A stretch of 5,492 nucleotides of DNA from a bacterium. GTDB lineage: Bacteria > Cyanobacteriota > Sericytochromatia > S15B-MN24 > VGJW01. Below the pieces are notes generated by a model. That model was not told where the DNA came from, searched no databases, and saw nothing but the letters and a program-made list of their open reading frames with translations. The stretch covers positions 1 to 5,492 of the forward strand of contig JAJYIO010000214.1 in NCBI GenBank assembly GCA_021790035.1. The letters are read 5' to 3'. A program made the translations under genes and the position numbers. Below are positions 1 to 5,492 of the stretch, piece by piece (the first letter of the stretch is position 1; each line of letters starts with the position of its first letter).

Positions 1-23
1 CTGGCTCGACAGGTTGAGAAGAT

Positions 24-1814
24 TCAGCTTCCCGCCGAACCTCGACCGAGGAAACGCCCTCCGCCCAGGAACTTTCGCGCCAGGGAAGGCAGGAAGTCGG
101 ACGCGCCGGGGAGCAGCGCATTGACCGTGACGTGGCCGGCGGGCGCGGATGCGTGGAGCATCTCGCCGCGGCCCAGGTACAGGCCGACATGGCCCGGAAA
201 GAACGCGAGGTCCCCGGGCTCCAGGTCCGAGATCGTGGGAACGAGGCCGCGCTGGCGGGCCAGGGCCAGTTGCTGGTCCGAGTCCCGCGGCAACCGCACG
301 CCGACCAGACCCAGGACCAGCTGGGCCAGGCCGCTGCAATCGATCCCCCAGCCCGAGGTCCCGCCCCACAGGTAAGGCACGCCAAGGAACCGTCGTGCCA
401 GTTGCAGGGCCTCGTCGACGTCCGCGCCGCTCGAGAGTTCGCTTCGGCCCTGACTGCCGAAAACGTGACATGAATCTTCGGGCAAAATGGCCTCTTCGTG
501 CCCGGGCGTCCGCCCGACCCGTCCTTCCGGGTGTCGGCCGACGAGGGCAAGCCGCGTTCCGGCGGAAAGCCCGAGGGTTCCGCCCGTCGGCCTCCGGGCC
601 CAGAGGACCGGGGTCGTGACGATCAGATGGTCGCGCTCGGCCCAGCGGCGGGCATCTGGTTCTTCGACGGGTTGCAGGTTGGCGCTGCGCGCATGGGCCA
701 CGGTGCCATCGGGAGCGCGGACCAGCCACCAGTCCTCTCGGGTTTCCAGGATGTCGAGCAACGTACCCATCACGACCTGGCTCACCATCTCGGCGGCGTG
801 GCCAGGCGATCTGCGCAGGTGAACGACGGGAGCGAGAACGATGGCAAAGGCGGGGCTGGCCGGGAGCTTGCGGACGCGGTCCGAGACCGGGACCTCCGGG
901 ACGGCGCCCAGTCGCTCGGTCACTCGGTCCCAGCTCGGTGCCGTGGTGCTTCCGGTTACCTGGAGCCCCCCGTCCTTCCACTCCACGTCGATGTCCCAGG
1001 CGACCAGACGCGGATCGGGAGCCTGGAGCTTGCGCTCCTCTTCCAGTATCTCGCGAACGCGGATCTCACCTTCGCCGGCGCCCGAGTAGAAGGCGTCGAT
1101 CGCCGCGCTCGCCTTGGCCAGGATCGAGGTTCGGGTACGGCCTTGCGCGAGGACCACGAGGAGCTGTCCGGCCGATACCATCGCCAGGTGGCAGAAGTCG
1201 GGGCCGATCGCCAGGATCTGCGCGGGATCGTCACGACGGACGATCCGCGAGGGAAGGGCGCCCGACCGCGAAAGGCGCAGGTAGGCGAGGATCTCGAGGG
1301 CATGCGCCGGGTCCAGGTCCTCGGCACCCACGAGCTTCTCGAGGAGCGTCGCCATCTCCTTGGGCGTGGTGAAGCTGCGGTCTTGAGGGCCGAGGGGATT
1401 CTTGATGGCCGTCCGGGTCAAACCCCAGCGCGCCAGGGCCGATGCGACGAATCCGGGGCCGATCTGCTCGAGGATCGCGCTGGCCGTGGCTTCACCCCCT
1501 GCCATGGGGTCCTCCGCGCCTGCGGGCTCCGCCTGCGCGTCAGACGGCACCGTCAGGAGGGCGAACAGCAGGTCCCGCAGGGTGGTCTTGCTGGCCGTTC
1601 CGATCTGGCGAGTCAAGCTCGTGCGCCCTTCTTCCACCGCCTGGTAGGCTGCCATCGCCAGGGGCAGGCGCACCAGGGCGCCGGCCGCAAACCGGTGATC
1701 GTTGTGCTCCCACGCCGCGCCCGTGACGCGGTGGCGATAGGCGAGGCCGATCTCCACCCTCGGGCTGCCGAGTAGCGGCCCGAGCTTCAGCGCAAGCTGG
1801 AAAGGGAGTTCCAC
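24..1814 (-). CDS. Pseudo-beta-lactamase / SH3 / NlpC-P60 (C40) cell-wall peptidase
   Basis: Predicted 596-residue multidomain peptidase, probably cleaving gamma-D-glutamyl-diamino-acid bonds in murein peptides, as the YkfC-type C40 enzymes do. Residues about 15-240 follow the class A beta-lactamase (Beta-lactamase2) pattern, but its motifs are altered: A46-L-V-R49 stands where SxxK is expected, S91-D-A93 for SDN with a roughly 15-residue insertion after it, and A202-I-G204 for KTG. A charged helix (about 248-264) leads to a small alpha/beta module (266-318) of a kind I recall from other SH3-C40 proteins. Two bacterial SH3-like domains follow (about 321-383 and 395-455). The C40 domain (about 463-590) is intact: PYLWGG, C493 in DCSGL, PRD at 509-511, PGDL, H542 in GHVGLYLG and H554. 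No signal peptide or membrane segment is visible, suggesting a cytoplasmic enzyme. The start is GTG; an in-frame stop lies about 30 bases upstream with no better start between, and a weak GGGGG stands 11 bases upstream. It is divergent from the M19 dipeptidase. The C40 call is firm; the substrate is inferred from the family. Confidence 0.9.
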   Translation of the reverse strand: MELPFQLALKLGPLLGSPRVEIGLAYRHRVTGAAWEHNDHRFAAGALVRLPLAMAAYQAVEEGRTSLTRQIGTASKTTLRDLLFALLTVPSDAQAEPAGAEDPMAGGEATASAILEQIGPGFVASALARWGLTRTAIKNPLGPQDRSFTTPKEMATLLEKLVGAEDLDPAHALEILAYLRLSRSGALPSRIVRRDDPAQILAIGPDFCHLAMVSAGQLLVVLAQGRTRTSILAKASAAIDAFYSGAGEGEIRVREILEEERKLQAPDPRLVAWDIDVEWKDGGLQVTGSTTAPSWDRVTERLGAVPEVPVSDRVRKLPASPAFAIVLAPVVHLRRSPGHAAEMVSQVVMGTLLDILETREDWWLVRAPDGTVAHARSANLQPVEEPDARRWAERDHLIVTTPVLWARRPTGGTLGLSAGTRLALVGRHPEGRVGRTPGHEEAILPEDSCHVFGSQGRSELSSGADVDEALQLARRFLGVPYLWGGTSGWGIDCSGLAQLVLGLVGVRLPRDSDQQLALARQRGLVPTISDLEPGDLAFFPGHVGLYLGRGEMLHASAPAGHVTVNALLPGASDFLPSLARKFLGGGRFLGRGSAGS

Positions 1815-1928
1815 GGTTCGATCAACCCCCAGGCTCCGGTCTCACCCCTGTGACGAGCACCGGCACCCGTTTCATGGCAAGCTAAGAAGAGTGTCCCCAG
1901 AATTCGATCTTTGCCAAAGGTTCCATTC
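1815..1928. promoter_or_regulatory. Divergent intergenic region between peptidase and dipeptidase genes
   Basis: This 114-base gap must carry the start signals of both divergent genes. It is slightly less GC-rich than the coding DNA. I cannot find a convincing -35/-10 pair in either direction. The best plus-strand -10-like stretch is GCTAAGAAG (1881-1889), which is weak. The minus strand carries TTGCCA (complement of 1874-1879), close to the -35 consensus but with no matching -10. The sequence TGTCCCCAG (1892-1900) recurs in the leader of the isomerase gene. The location follows from gene arrangement; specific elements remain unproven. Confidence 0.35.
1916..1920 (+). promoter_or_regulatory. 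Ribosome binding site deciding the dipeptidase start
   Basis: AAAGG lies eight bases before GTG 1929, a normal Shine-Dalgarno spacing. The in-frame TTG at 1911 would begin the gene six codons earlier, but it has no purine-rich site upstream and would place this AAAGG inside the coding region. The GTG is therefore preferred. Confidence 0.55.
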
Positions 1929-2903
1929 GTGACGATCGCCCGATCCTATCATGAGCGCGCGCAGGCCCTGCACCGGCGTGTCCCGCTCGTCGACGCGCAC
2001 GCCGACACGCTCGATCGTTGCCTCGAGGAGGGCGTGCCCTTCGGAGGCGAGGCCCCGGCGCTGCACATCGACCTCCCGCGCCTGCGGCAGGCGGGCGTCA
2101 ACCTGCAGGTGCTGTCGCTGTGGGTGCCACCGGATCACAAGGGCGGTCGGGCGATGCACCGTGCCCTCCAGATGGCCTCGCTCTTCCACGCGGCGGCTCG
2201 CAAGGAGCCGGACGCTCGCCTGGTGACGAGCGTATACGAAGTGACGGCGGACAGGCCGGGTTTCTGCCTTTCCTTCGAGGGCGCCGAGCCCCTGGCCGAC
2301 GATCCGACCCTGCTGGAGGCCTTTTACCAGCTCGGGGTTCGCCTGATCGCCTTGACGTGGAACGGGCGCAACGGATTTGCCGATGGCCTGACCGTGGCCG
2401 ACCGGCCCGGTGGCATCACCCACGTCGGCGCCGACTTGCTGGCCAGGATGGGAGAGCTCGGCATCGTGCTCGATCTCGCGCACATCGCCGAGACCGGGTT
2501 CTGGCACGCGCTCGAGCTCACGAAGGGCCCGGTGGTGGTGAGCCACGCCAACGCCCGGGCGCTCTGCGATCATCCGCGCAACATGACCGATGAGCAGCTC
2601 CGGGCGATCGCCGCTCGCGGGGGCGTCGTGGGCGCGTGCTTCGCCCGTTCCTTCATCGGGCCGGAGCCCACGATCGACGACGTCGTCCGGCACATCATGC
2701 ACATGATCGAGGTGGCAGGCCTCGATCACGTGGGCCTGGGCGGGGACTTCGACGGCGTGACCGCCCTGCCCGACGGTCTTGGCGGCGTGCAGGATCTTTC
2801 GGCCCTGACGGCCGGCTTGCTGGAGCAAGGCCTGGCCGAACCAGACGCAGCCAAGATTCTCGGCGGCAACTGGCTGCGCGTCTTCGGCCAGGTATGGAAG
2901 TGA
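1929..2903 (+). CDS. M19 family zinc dipeptidase (renal/membrane dipeptidase-like)
   Basis: Metal-dependent dipeptidase of peptidase family M19, a TIM-barrel amidohydrolase-type enzyme that cleaves dipeptides, often including those with a D-residue at the C-terminal position. Numbering from GTG 1929 (324 residues), the whole metal and active-site set is visible: H24-A-D26 in VDAHADTLD, the bridging E118 in SFEGAE, H185 in DLAHIAE, H206 in VVVSHANAR, the RN pair at 217-218, and D273 in GGDFDG. These align with the ligands of human renal dipeptidase. Length is normal for bacterial members. There is no signal peptide or membrane anchor, so it is probably cytoplasmic despite the family name. An alternative TTG start at 1911 would add six residues. 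It is divergent from the C40 peptidase gene, which suggests both act on cell-wall-derived or dietary peptides. Family assignment is firm; the exact substrate is inferred. Confidence 0.93.
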   Translation: MTIARSYHERAQALHRRVPLVDAHADTLDRCLEEGVPFGGEAPALHIDLPRLRQAGVNLQVLSLWVPPDHKGGRAMHRALQMASLFHAAARKEPDARLVTSVYEVTADRPGFCLSFEGAEPLADDPTLLEAFYQLGVRLIALTWNGRNGFADGLTVADRPGGITHVGADLLARMGELGIVLDLAHIAETGFWHALELTKGPVVVSHANARALCDHPRNMTDEQLRAIAARGGVVGACFARSFIGPEPTIDDVVRHIMHMIEVAGLDHVGLGGDFDGVTALPDGLGGVQDLSALTAGLLEQGLAEPDAAKILGGNWLRVFGQVWK

Positions 2904-2964
2904 CAACCCCGCTTCTGGCCGGGAGTTCGGCGTAGCGACGGCGGCGGGCATGGTCGAGATTTCT

Positions 2965-2973
2965 TGCTAGAAT
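2965..2973 (+). promoter_or_regulatory. Extended -10 promoter of the sugar-nucleotide operon
   Basis: TGCTAGAAT matches the extended -10 consensus TGnTATAAT at all but one position, in a locally AT-richer patch (ATTTCTTGCTAGAAT). No good -35 is seen 16-18 bases upstream, which is usual for extended -10 promoters. Transcription would begin near 2980, giving a leader of roughly 30-35 bases before the ATG at 3014. The sequence match is seen directly; promoter activity is inferred. Confidence 0.55.
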
Positions 2974-3002
2974 GACGCCGGATGGTCCCAAGGTCTGTCC
3001 CC

Positions 3003-3006
3003 AGGA
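3003..3006 (+). promoter_or_regulatory. Ribosome binding site deciding the isomerase start
   Basis: AGGA stands seven bases before ATG 3014 and supports that start over the in-frame ATG at 2972. The latter lies inside the -10 element and has no Shine-Dalgarno sequence close upstream. Confidence 0.6.
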
Positions 3007-3013
3007 AACAACG

Positions 3014-4063
3014 ATGATGGCTTTGAGTTCTTCTTTGACCCTGGATGCGCGGGATATTTCCCGGCTCGATCCCCAGGACATGCTTGGCTGCGTGCGGCGC
3101 ATGCCCGGGGTCGCGAGGCTGGCGTTCGACCACGCTGTTGGCTGGAAGCCGCCGGTCCCCCGGCCGCGCCAGATCCTGGTCTGTGGCATGGGTGGCTCGG
3201 CGATCAGCGGCGACCTCGCCCGGACGCTGCTGCAGACCCGCTGGTCCGTGCCGATCACGGTGGCGCGGCAGCCGCAGCTTCCCGCCTGGGTGGATGACCG
3301 GACCCTCTGCCTGTTCCTGTCGTATTCGGGCAATACGGCCGAGACCCTGGCCGCCTTCGGCGAGGCCTCCGAGCGCGGCGTCCCGATCGCCGCCATCGCC
3401 AGCGGGGGCCAGCTCGCCGATCGCTGTGGCCAGCGGGATATCCCCGTGCTGCCGGTCGAACCCGGCTGGCAGCCGCGTGCGGCTCTGGGCCACCTGTACT
3501 TCACGCTGCTCGGGATGCTGGCGGCCCTCGGGGCGCCGGTAGAGCCCCGTGCGGCGATCGCACGCCTCGAGGAACTCGCGGCCGAGTACGGGCCCGACCG
3601 GCCCGACAACGCCGCCATCGCGCTCGCGCGGCGCCTGCACGCCTCGCCGGCGGCCCCGCTCGTGGCCGGCGTCAGCCCCGCGACCGAGGCCGTGGCTCTT
3701 CGCTGGAAGGGCCAGCTGAACGAGAATGCCAAGACCACGGCGCTCTTCGGCGTGTTTCCCGAACTCACCCACAACGAGATCGTCAACCTCGTCGCTTCCG
3801 GCGAGGAGCGGGCGGTCGTGGTCCTGCGCGATGCCGGGGATCCGCCGCTGCTGGTTCGCCAGATCGGACAGACCCTGGGTCTGCTCCGGGAGGAGAGGGT
3901 GAGCGATCCCGTCGAGATCGTGGCCTCGGCGAGCGATCCACTGGCCCGGCAGATGGAGCTGGTGTCGCTGGGCGACCATGCCAGCGTGTACCTCGCCCTG
4001 CTCAAGGGCCTCGACCCGACGCCCGTCGCACCCATCGTCGCCTTGAAGGCGAGGATGGCATAA
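3014..4063 (+). CDS. SIS-domain phosphoglucose/phosphomannose isomerase
   Basis: Bifunctional isomerase of the archaeal/bacterial PGI/PMI type, interconverting fructose-6-phosphate with glucose-6-phosphate and mannose-6-phosphate in the cytoplasm. From ATG 3014 it has 349 residues, usual for the family. The first SIS domain has GMGGSAISGD (58-67) and the phosphate-binding SYSGNT (103-108). The second half carries NENAK (236-240) and PELTHNE (249-255), and the C-terminal signature DPTPV (334-338) is followed by K345. R155, E237, H253 and K345 match the catalytic Arg, Glu, His and Lys known for this family. A longer frame begins at ATG 2972, but that codon overlaps the -10 element. It is the first gene of a three-gene operon with a nucleotidyltransferase and phosphohexomutase, which favours the mannose-6-phosphate-forming role. 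Relative activity on glucose versus mannose phosphates cannot be read from sequence. Confidence 0.93.
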   Translation: MMALSSSLTLDARDISRLDPQDMLGCVRRMPGVARLAFDHAVGWKPPVPRPRQILVCGMGGSAISGDLARTLLQTRWSVPITVARQPQLPAWVDDRTLCLFLSYSGNTAETLAAFGEASERGVPIAAIASGGQLADRCGQRDIPVLPVEPGWQPRAALGHLYFTLLGMLAALGAPVEPRAAIARLEELAAEYGPDRPDNAAIALARRLHASPAAPLVAGVSPATEAVALRWKGQLNENAKTTALFGVFPELTHNEIVNLVASGEERAVVVLRDAGDPPLLVRQIGQTLGLLREERVSDPVEIVASASDPLARQMELVSLGDHASVYLALLKGLDPTPVAPIVALKARMA

Positions 4064-4067
4064 GGAG
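4062..4067 (+). promoter_or_regulatory. Ribosome binding site overlapping the isomerase stop codon
   Basis: AAGGAG shares its first two bases with the isomerase TAA (4061-4063) and lies eight bases before GTG 4076. It is the strongest Shine-Dalgarno sequence in the window, and its overlap with the stop suggests translational coupling. Confidence 0.7.
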
Positions 4068-4075
4068 AGCGTCCG

Positions 4076-5158
4076 GTGAAAGCCATCCTGGTCGCAGGGG
4101 GTGAGGGAACGCGGCTGCGTCCCCTCACCTACCACACGCCCAAGCCCCTCTTGCCGCTCTGCGATCGGCCGATCATCGTCTACCAGATCGAGCTCTGTCG
4201 CAGGCACGGCATCCGCGACATCGTCCTCAACCTCCACTACCTCGCCGACAGCCTCGAGACCTATCTCGGGGACGGCTCGCAGTTCGGAGTGCACATCTCC
4301 TACAGCCACGAGCGGGAAGCCCTCGGGACCGCGGGGGCGGTCAAGCTCGCCGAGCCGTTCTTCGACGGCGAGGCGATGATCGTCTTCAACGGGGATGTCT
4401 TGACGGACCTCGATCTGTCCCGGTTGCTGGCCATGCACCGGGAACGGCGCTCCGTGGCCACCCTGACGACCACCGAGGTCCACGACCCGACCCCGTTCGG
4501 CCTCATCGTCTCGGACGCGAGCGGCCGGATCGATCGCTTCCTCGAGAAGCCATCCCGGGAGGAAGCCCTGCGTTTTGGCGATCGCTTCTTCATCAACGCC
4601 GGGACCTACGTGCTCGAGCCCGAAGTCTTCGCCGATGTCCCTGCCGGCGCCAACTGGTCCTTCGAGCGGCAGGTCTTTCCGGGCTTGCTGGCCGCTGGCA
4701 AGCCGCTGTATGCCTTCCACGGCAAGGCGTACTGGCGCGACGTCGGCTCTCCTTTGAGTTACCTGGCGGCTCACCGGGATCTGCTGGCGGGCAAGCTGGC
4801 GCGACCCGAGCGCTGGATCGCCGAGGGTCCCGGGTCCCGCGCATTTCTCGGGGGTCCGGCGGAGCTGCCCGCCGACCTCGATATCTCGGGGGGGCCGTGC
4901 TTCATCGGCCAGGGCGTTCGCTTCGGGCGTGGCGTTCGTCTCGAGGATCATGCCGTCGTCGCCGATGGCGCCGAGATCGGCGACGGCGCCCTGGTGCGCG
5001 GGGCGATCGTGGGTGCGGGCGCGTCGATCGGTGCGGGTGCGGAGATCGCAGGGGCGATCGTGGGCCCGCGCTGCCGGGTCGAGGCCGACGTCAAGATCAG
5101 CGGCTCTGCCGTCCTGGCGGATGGCAGCGTGATAGGGAAAGGCTCGGTCCTCGGGTGA
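4076..5158 (+). CDS. Sugar-1-phosphate nucleotidyltransferase (GDP-mannose pyrophosphorylase-like)
   Basis: Transfers a nucleotidyl group from an NTP to a sugar-1-phosphate, releasing pyrophosphate; GTP and mannose-1-phosphate giving GDP-mannose is the most likely reaction in this operon. The 360-residue protein has an N-terminal Rossmann-like NTP_transferase domain (about 1-235): AGGEGTRLRPLT (7-18), PKPLLPL with K23, EALGTAGAV (81-89), the metal-binding aspartate D107 in FNGDVLTD, FLEKP (155-159), INAGTYVLEP and YWRDVGSP with D222. The C-terminal part (about 270-360) is a left-handed beta-helix built of hexapeptide repeats such as GAIVGA, GASIGA and GAEIAG. This domain order is that of the COG1208/GCD1 group. 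It starts at GTG 12 bases after the isomerase stop, with a strong ribosome binding site, and overlaps the mutase gene by four bases. Glucose-1-phosphate with UTP or dTTP is the main alternative; the base specificity is not decided by motifs I can see. Confidence 0.92.
   Translation: MKAILVAGGEGTRLRPLTYHTPKPLLPLCDRPIIVYQIELCRRHGIRDIVLNLHYLADSLETYLGDGSQFGVHISYSHEREALGTAGAVKLAEPFFDGEAMIVFNGDVLTDLDLSRLLAMHRERRSVATLTTTEVHDPTPFGLIVSDASGRIDRFLEKPSREEALRFGDRFFINAGTYVLEPEVFADVPAGANWSFERQVFPGLLAAGKPLYAFHGKAYWRDVGSPLSYLAAHRDLLAGKLARPERWIAEGPGSRAFLGGPAELPADLDISGGPCFIGQGVRFGRGVRLEDHAVVADGAEIGDGALVRGAIVGAGASIGAGAEIAGAIVGPRCRVEADVKISGSAVLADGSVIGKGSVLG
5000..5064 (+). repeat. 14-base direct repeat within the beta-helix coding region
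   Basis: GGGGCGATCGTGGG occurs at 5000-5013 and again at 5051-5064, 51 bases apart. Both copies encode G-A-I-V-G (residues 309-313 and 326-330), about one turn of the left-handed beta-helix apart. It most likely reflects internal duplication of a hexapeptide-repeat coil rather than a separate DNA element. Confidence 0.6.
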
Positions 5159-5492
5159 ATCAGTCTGACCAGCTCAAGTTCGGCACTGACGGCTGGCGCG
5201 CCGTCATCGGCGATCAGTTCACGTTCGCCAACGTCGAGCGGATGGCCCAGGCGGCCAGCGAGGCCCTCATCGCGCGGGGCGCCGCGGGACCCTTGATCGT
5301 CGGGTACGATCACCGGTTCCTTTCGGATCGCTTTGCCGAAACGGCCGCCCGGATCGCCGCTGCCAACGGTCTCTCCGTTCGCCTCGCCGAGGGTCCGGCC
5401 ACGACGCCGTGCATTTCCTGGGCCGTCCGCGAGCAGCAGGCTGCCGGGGCGTTCATCCTAACTGCCAGCCATAACCCCTACGAGTACAACGG
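5155..5492 (+). CDS. Phosphomannomutase/phosphoglucomutase, N-terminal part (cut by window end)
   Basis: Alpha-D-phosphohexomutase, moving phosphate between C6 and C1 of mannose (or glucose) phosphate through a phosphoserine. In this operon it would turn mannose-6-phosphate into mannose-1-phosphate for the upstream nucleotidyltransferase. Only 112 complete codons are present. The visible part is domain I: LKFGTDGWRAVIGD (7-20), VGYDHRFLSDRFAE (49-62), TTPCISWAV, and the active-site loop TASHNPYEYNG with catalytic S105. The GWRAVIG start is typical of the general PMM/PGM group rather than GlmM, which usually has FGTDGIRG. GTG 5155 overlaps the previous gene's TGA (GTGA), so translation is probably coupled; the nearest purine-rich stretch, AAAGG at 5138-5142, is 12 bases away. 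The remaining domains lie beyond the window, so it cannot be checked for truncation. Confidence 0.9.
   Translation, partial: MNQSDQLKFGTDGWRAVIGDQFTFANVERMAQAASEALIARGAAGPLIVGYDHRFLSDRFAETAARIAAANGLSVRLAEGPATTPCISWAVREQQAAGAFILTASHNPYEYN

Noticed and set aside
1..23. Possible next gene downstream of the C40 peptidase on the minus strand
   Set aside because: Only 23 bases remain after the stop codon, with no start codon or ribosome binding site visible.
498..1775. A 425-codon plus-strand frame opposite the C40 peptidase
   Set aside because: It is antisense to a gene with clear conserved domains, has low-complexity basic and acidic composition, and lacks a family motif.
1909..1919. CTTTG-C-CAAAG palindrome before the dipeptidase start
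   Set aside because: Five-base arms with a one-base centre cannot form an RNA hairpin, and such a short dyad is expected by chance. It merely overlaps the ribosome binding site.
1872..2951. A 359-codon minus-strand frame opposite the dipeptidase
   Set aside because: It mirrors the M19 gene in the complementary frame, and its start and end do not fit operon structure or a ribosome binding site.
2904..2964. Possible terminator after the dipeptidase gene
   Set aside because: Only a short GCCG/CGGC stem is found, with no following run of T, so a Rho-independent terminator is not supported. Some readthrough into the sugar operon is possible.
2726..4951. A 741-codon open frame on the minus strand across the dipeptidase, isomerase and transferase genes
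   Set aside because: It lies antisense to three genes with complete catalytic motifs and shows no recognisable domain. Its composition (many Arg, Gly, Pro, Glu and Asp) is typical of the shadow frame of GC-rich genes, where stop codons are rare.

Overview
The window comes from a GC-rich bacterium (roughly two-thirds G+C by eye). It is densely coded, four of its five genes appear to start with GTG, and intergenic spaces are about 110 bases. The lineage cannot be fixed from the sequence. The palindrome CGATCG is clearly over-represented, including three copies of GCGATCGC, the cyanobacterial HIP1 octamer. This weakly suggests a cyanobacteria-related or other high-GC lineage, but codon usage could also explain it. 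Nothing points to a mobile element, prophage, CRISPR array or RNA gene.

Left part (24-2903): two divergently transcribed genes look like a peptide or murein-peptide salvage pair. On the minus strand is a 596-residue protein with a class-A-beta-lactamase-like N-terminal domain, a small alpha/beta module, two degenerate bacterial SH3 domains and an intact NlpC/P60 (C40) cysteine peptidase domain. The lactamase-like domain appears catalytically dead, because the SxxK, SDN and KTG motifs are all altered. On the plus strand is a complete M19 (renal-dipeptidase family) zinc dipeptidase. Neither protein has a visible signal peptide, so both probably act in the cytoplasm. The expected division of labour is that the C40 enzyme cuts gamma-D-glutamyl bonds in cell-wall peptides and the dipeptidase cleaves the resulting dipeptides.

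Right part (2965-5492, plus strand): a tightly packed three-gene operon follows, preceded by a good extended -10 promoter. It encodes a SIS-fold phosphoglucose/phosphomannose isomerase, a sugar-1-phosphate nucleotidyltransferase with a left-handed beta-helix tail, and a phosphohexomutase cut by the window end. Together these can convert fructose-6-phosphate to mannose-6-phosphate, then mannose-1-phosphate, then GDP-mannose. The isomerase stop and the next gene's ribosome binding site overlap, and the last two genes overlap by four bases (GTGA), so translation is probably coupled.

The right-hand operon is ordinary central sugar-nucleotide metabolism. The most unusual item is the fusion of an apparently inactive beta-lactamase fold to a murein endopeptidase. 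I see no clear evidence of a wholly new system.
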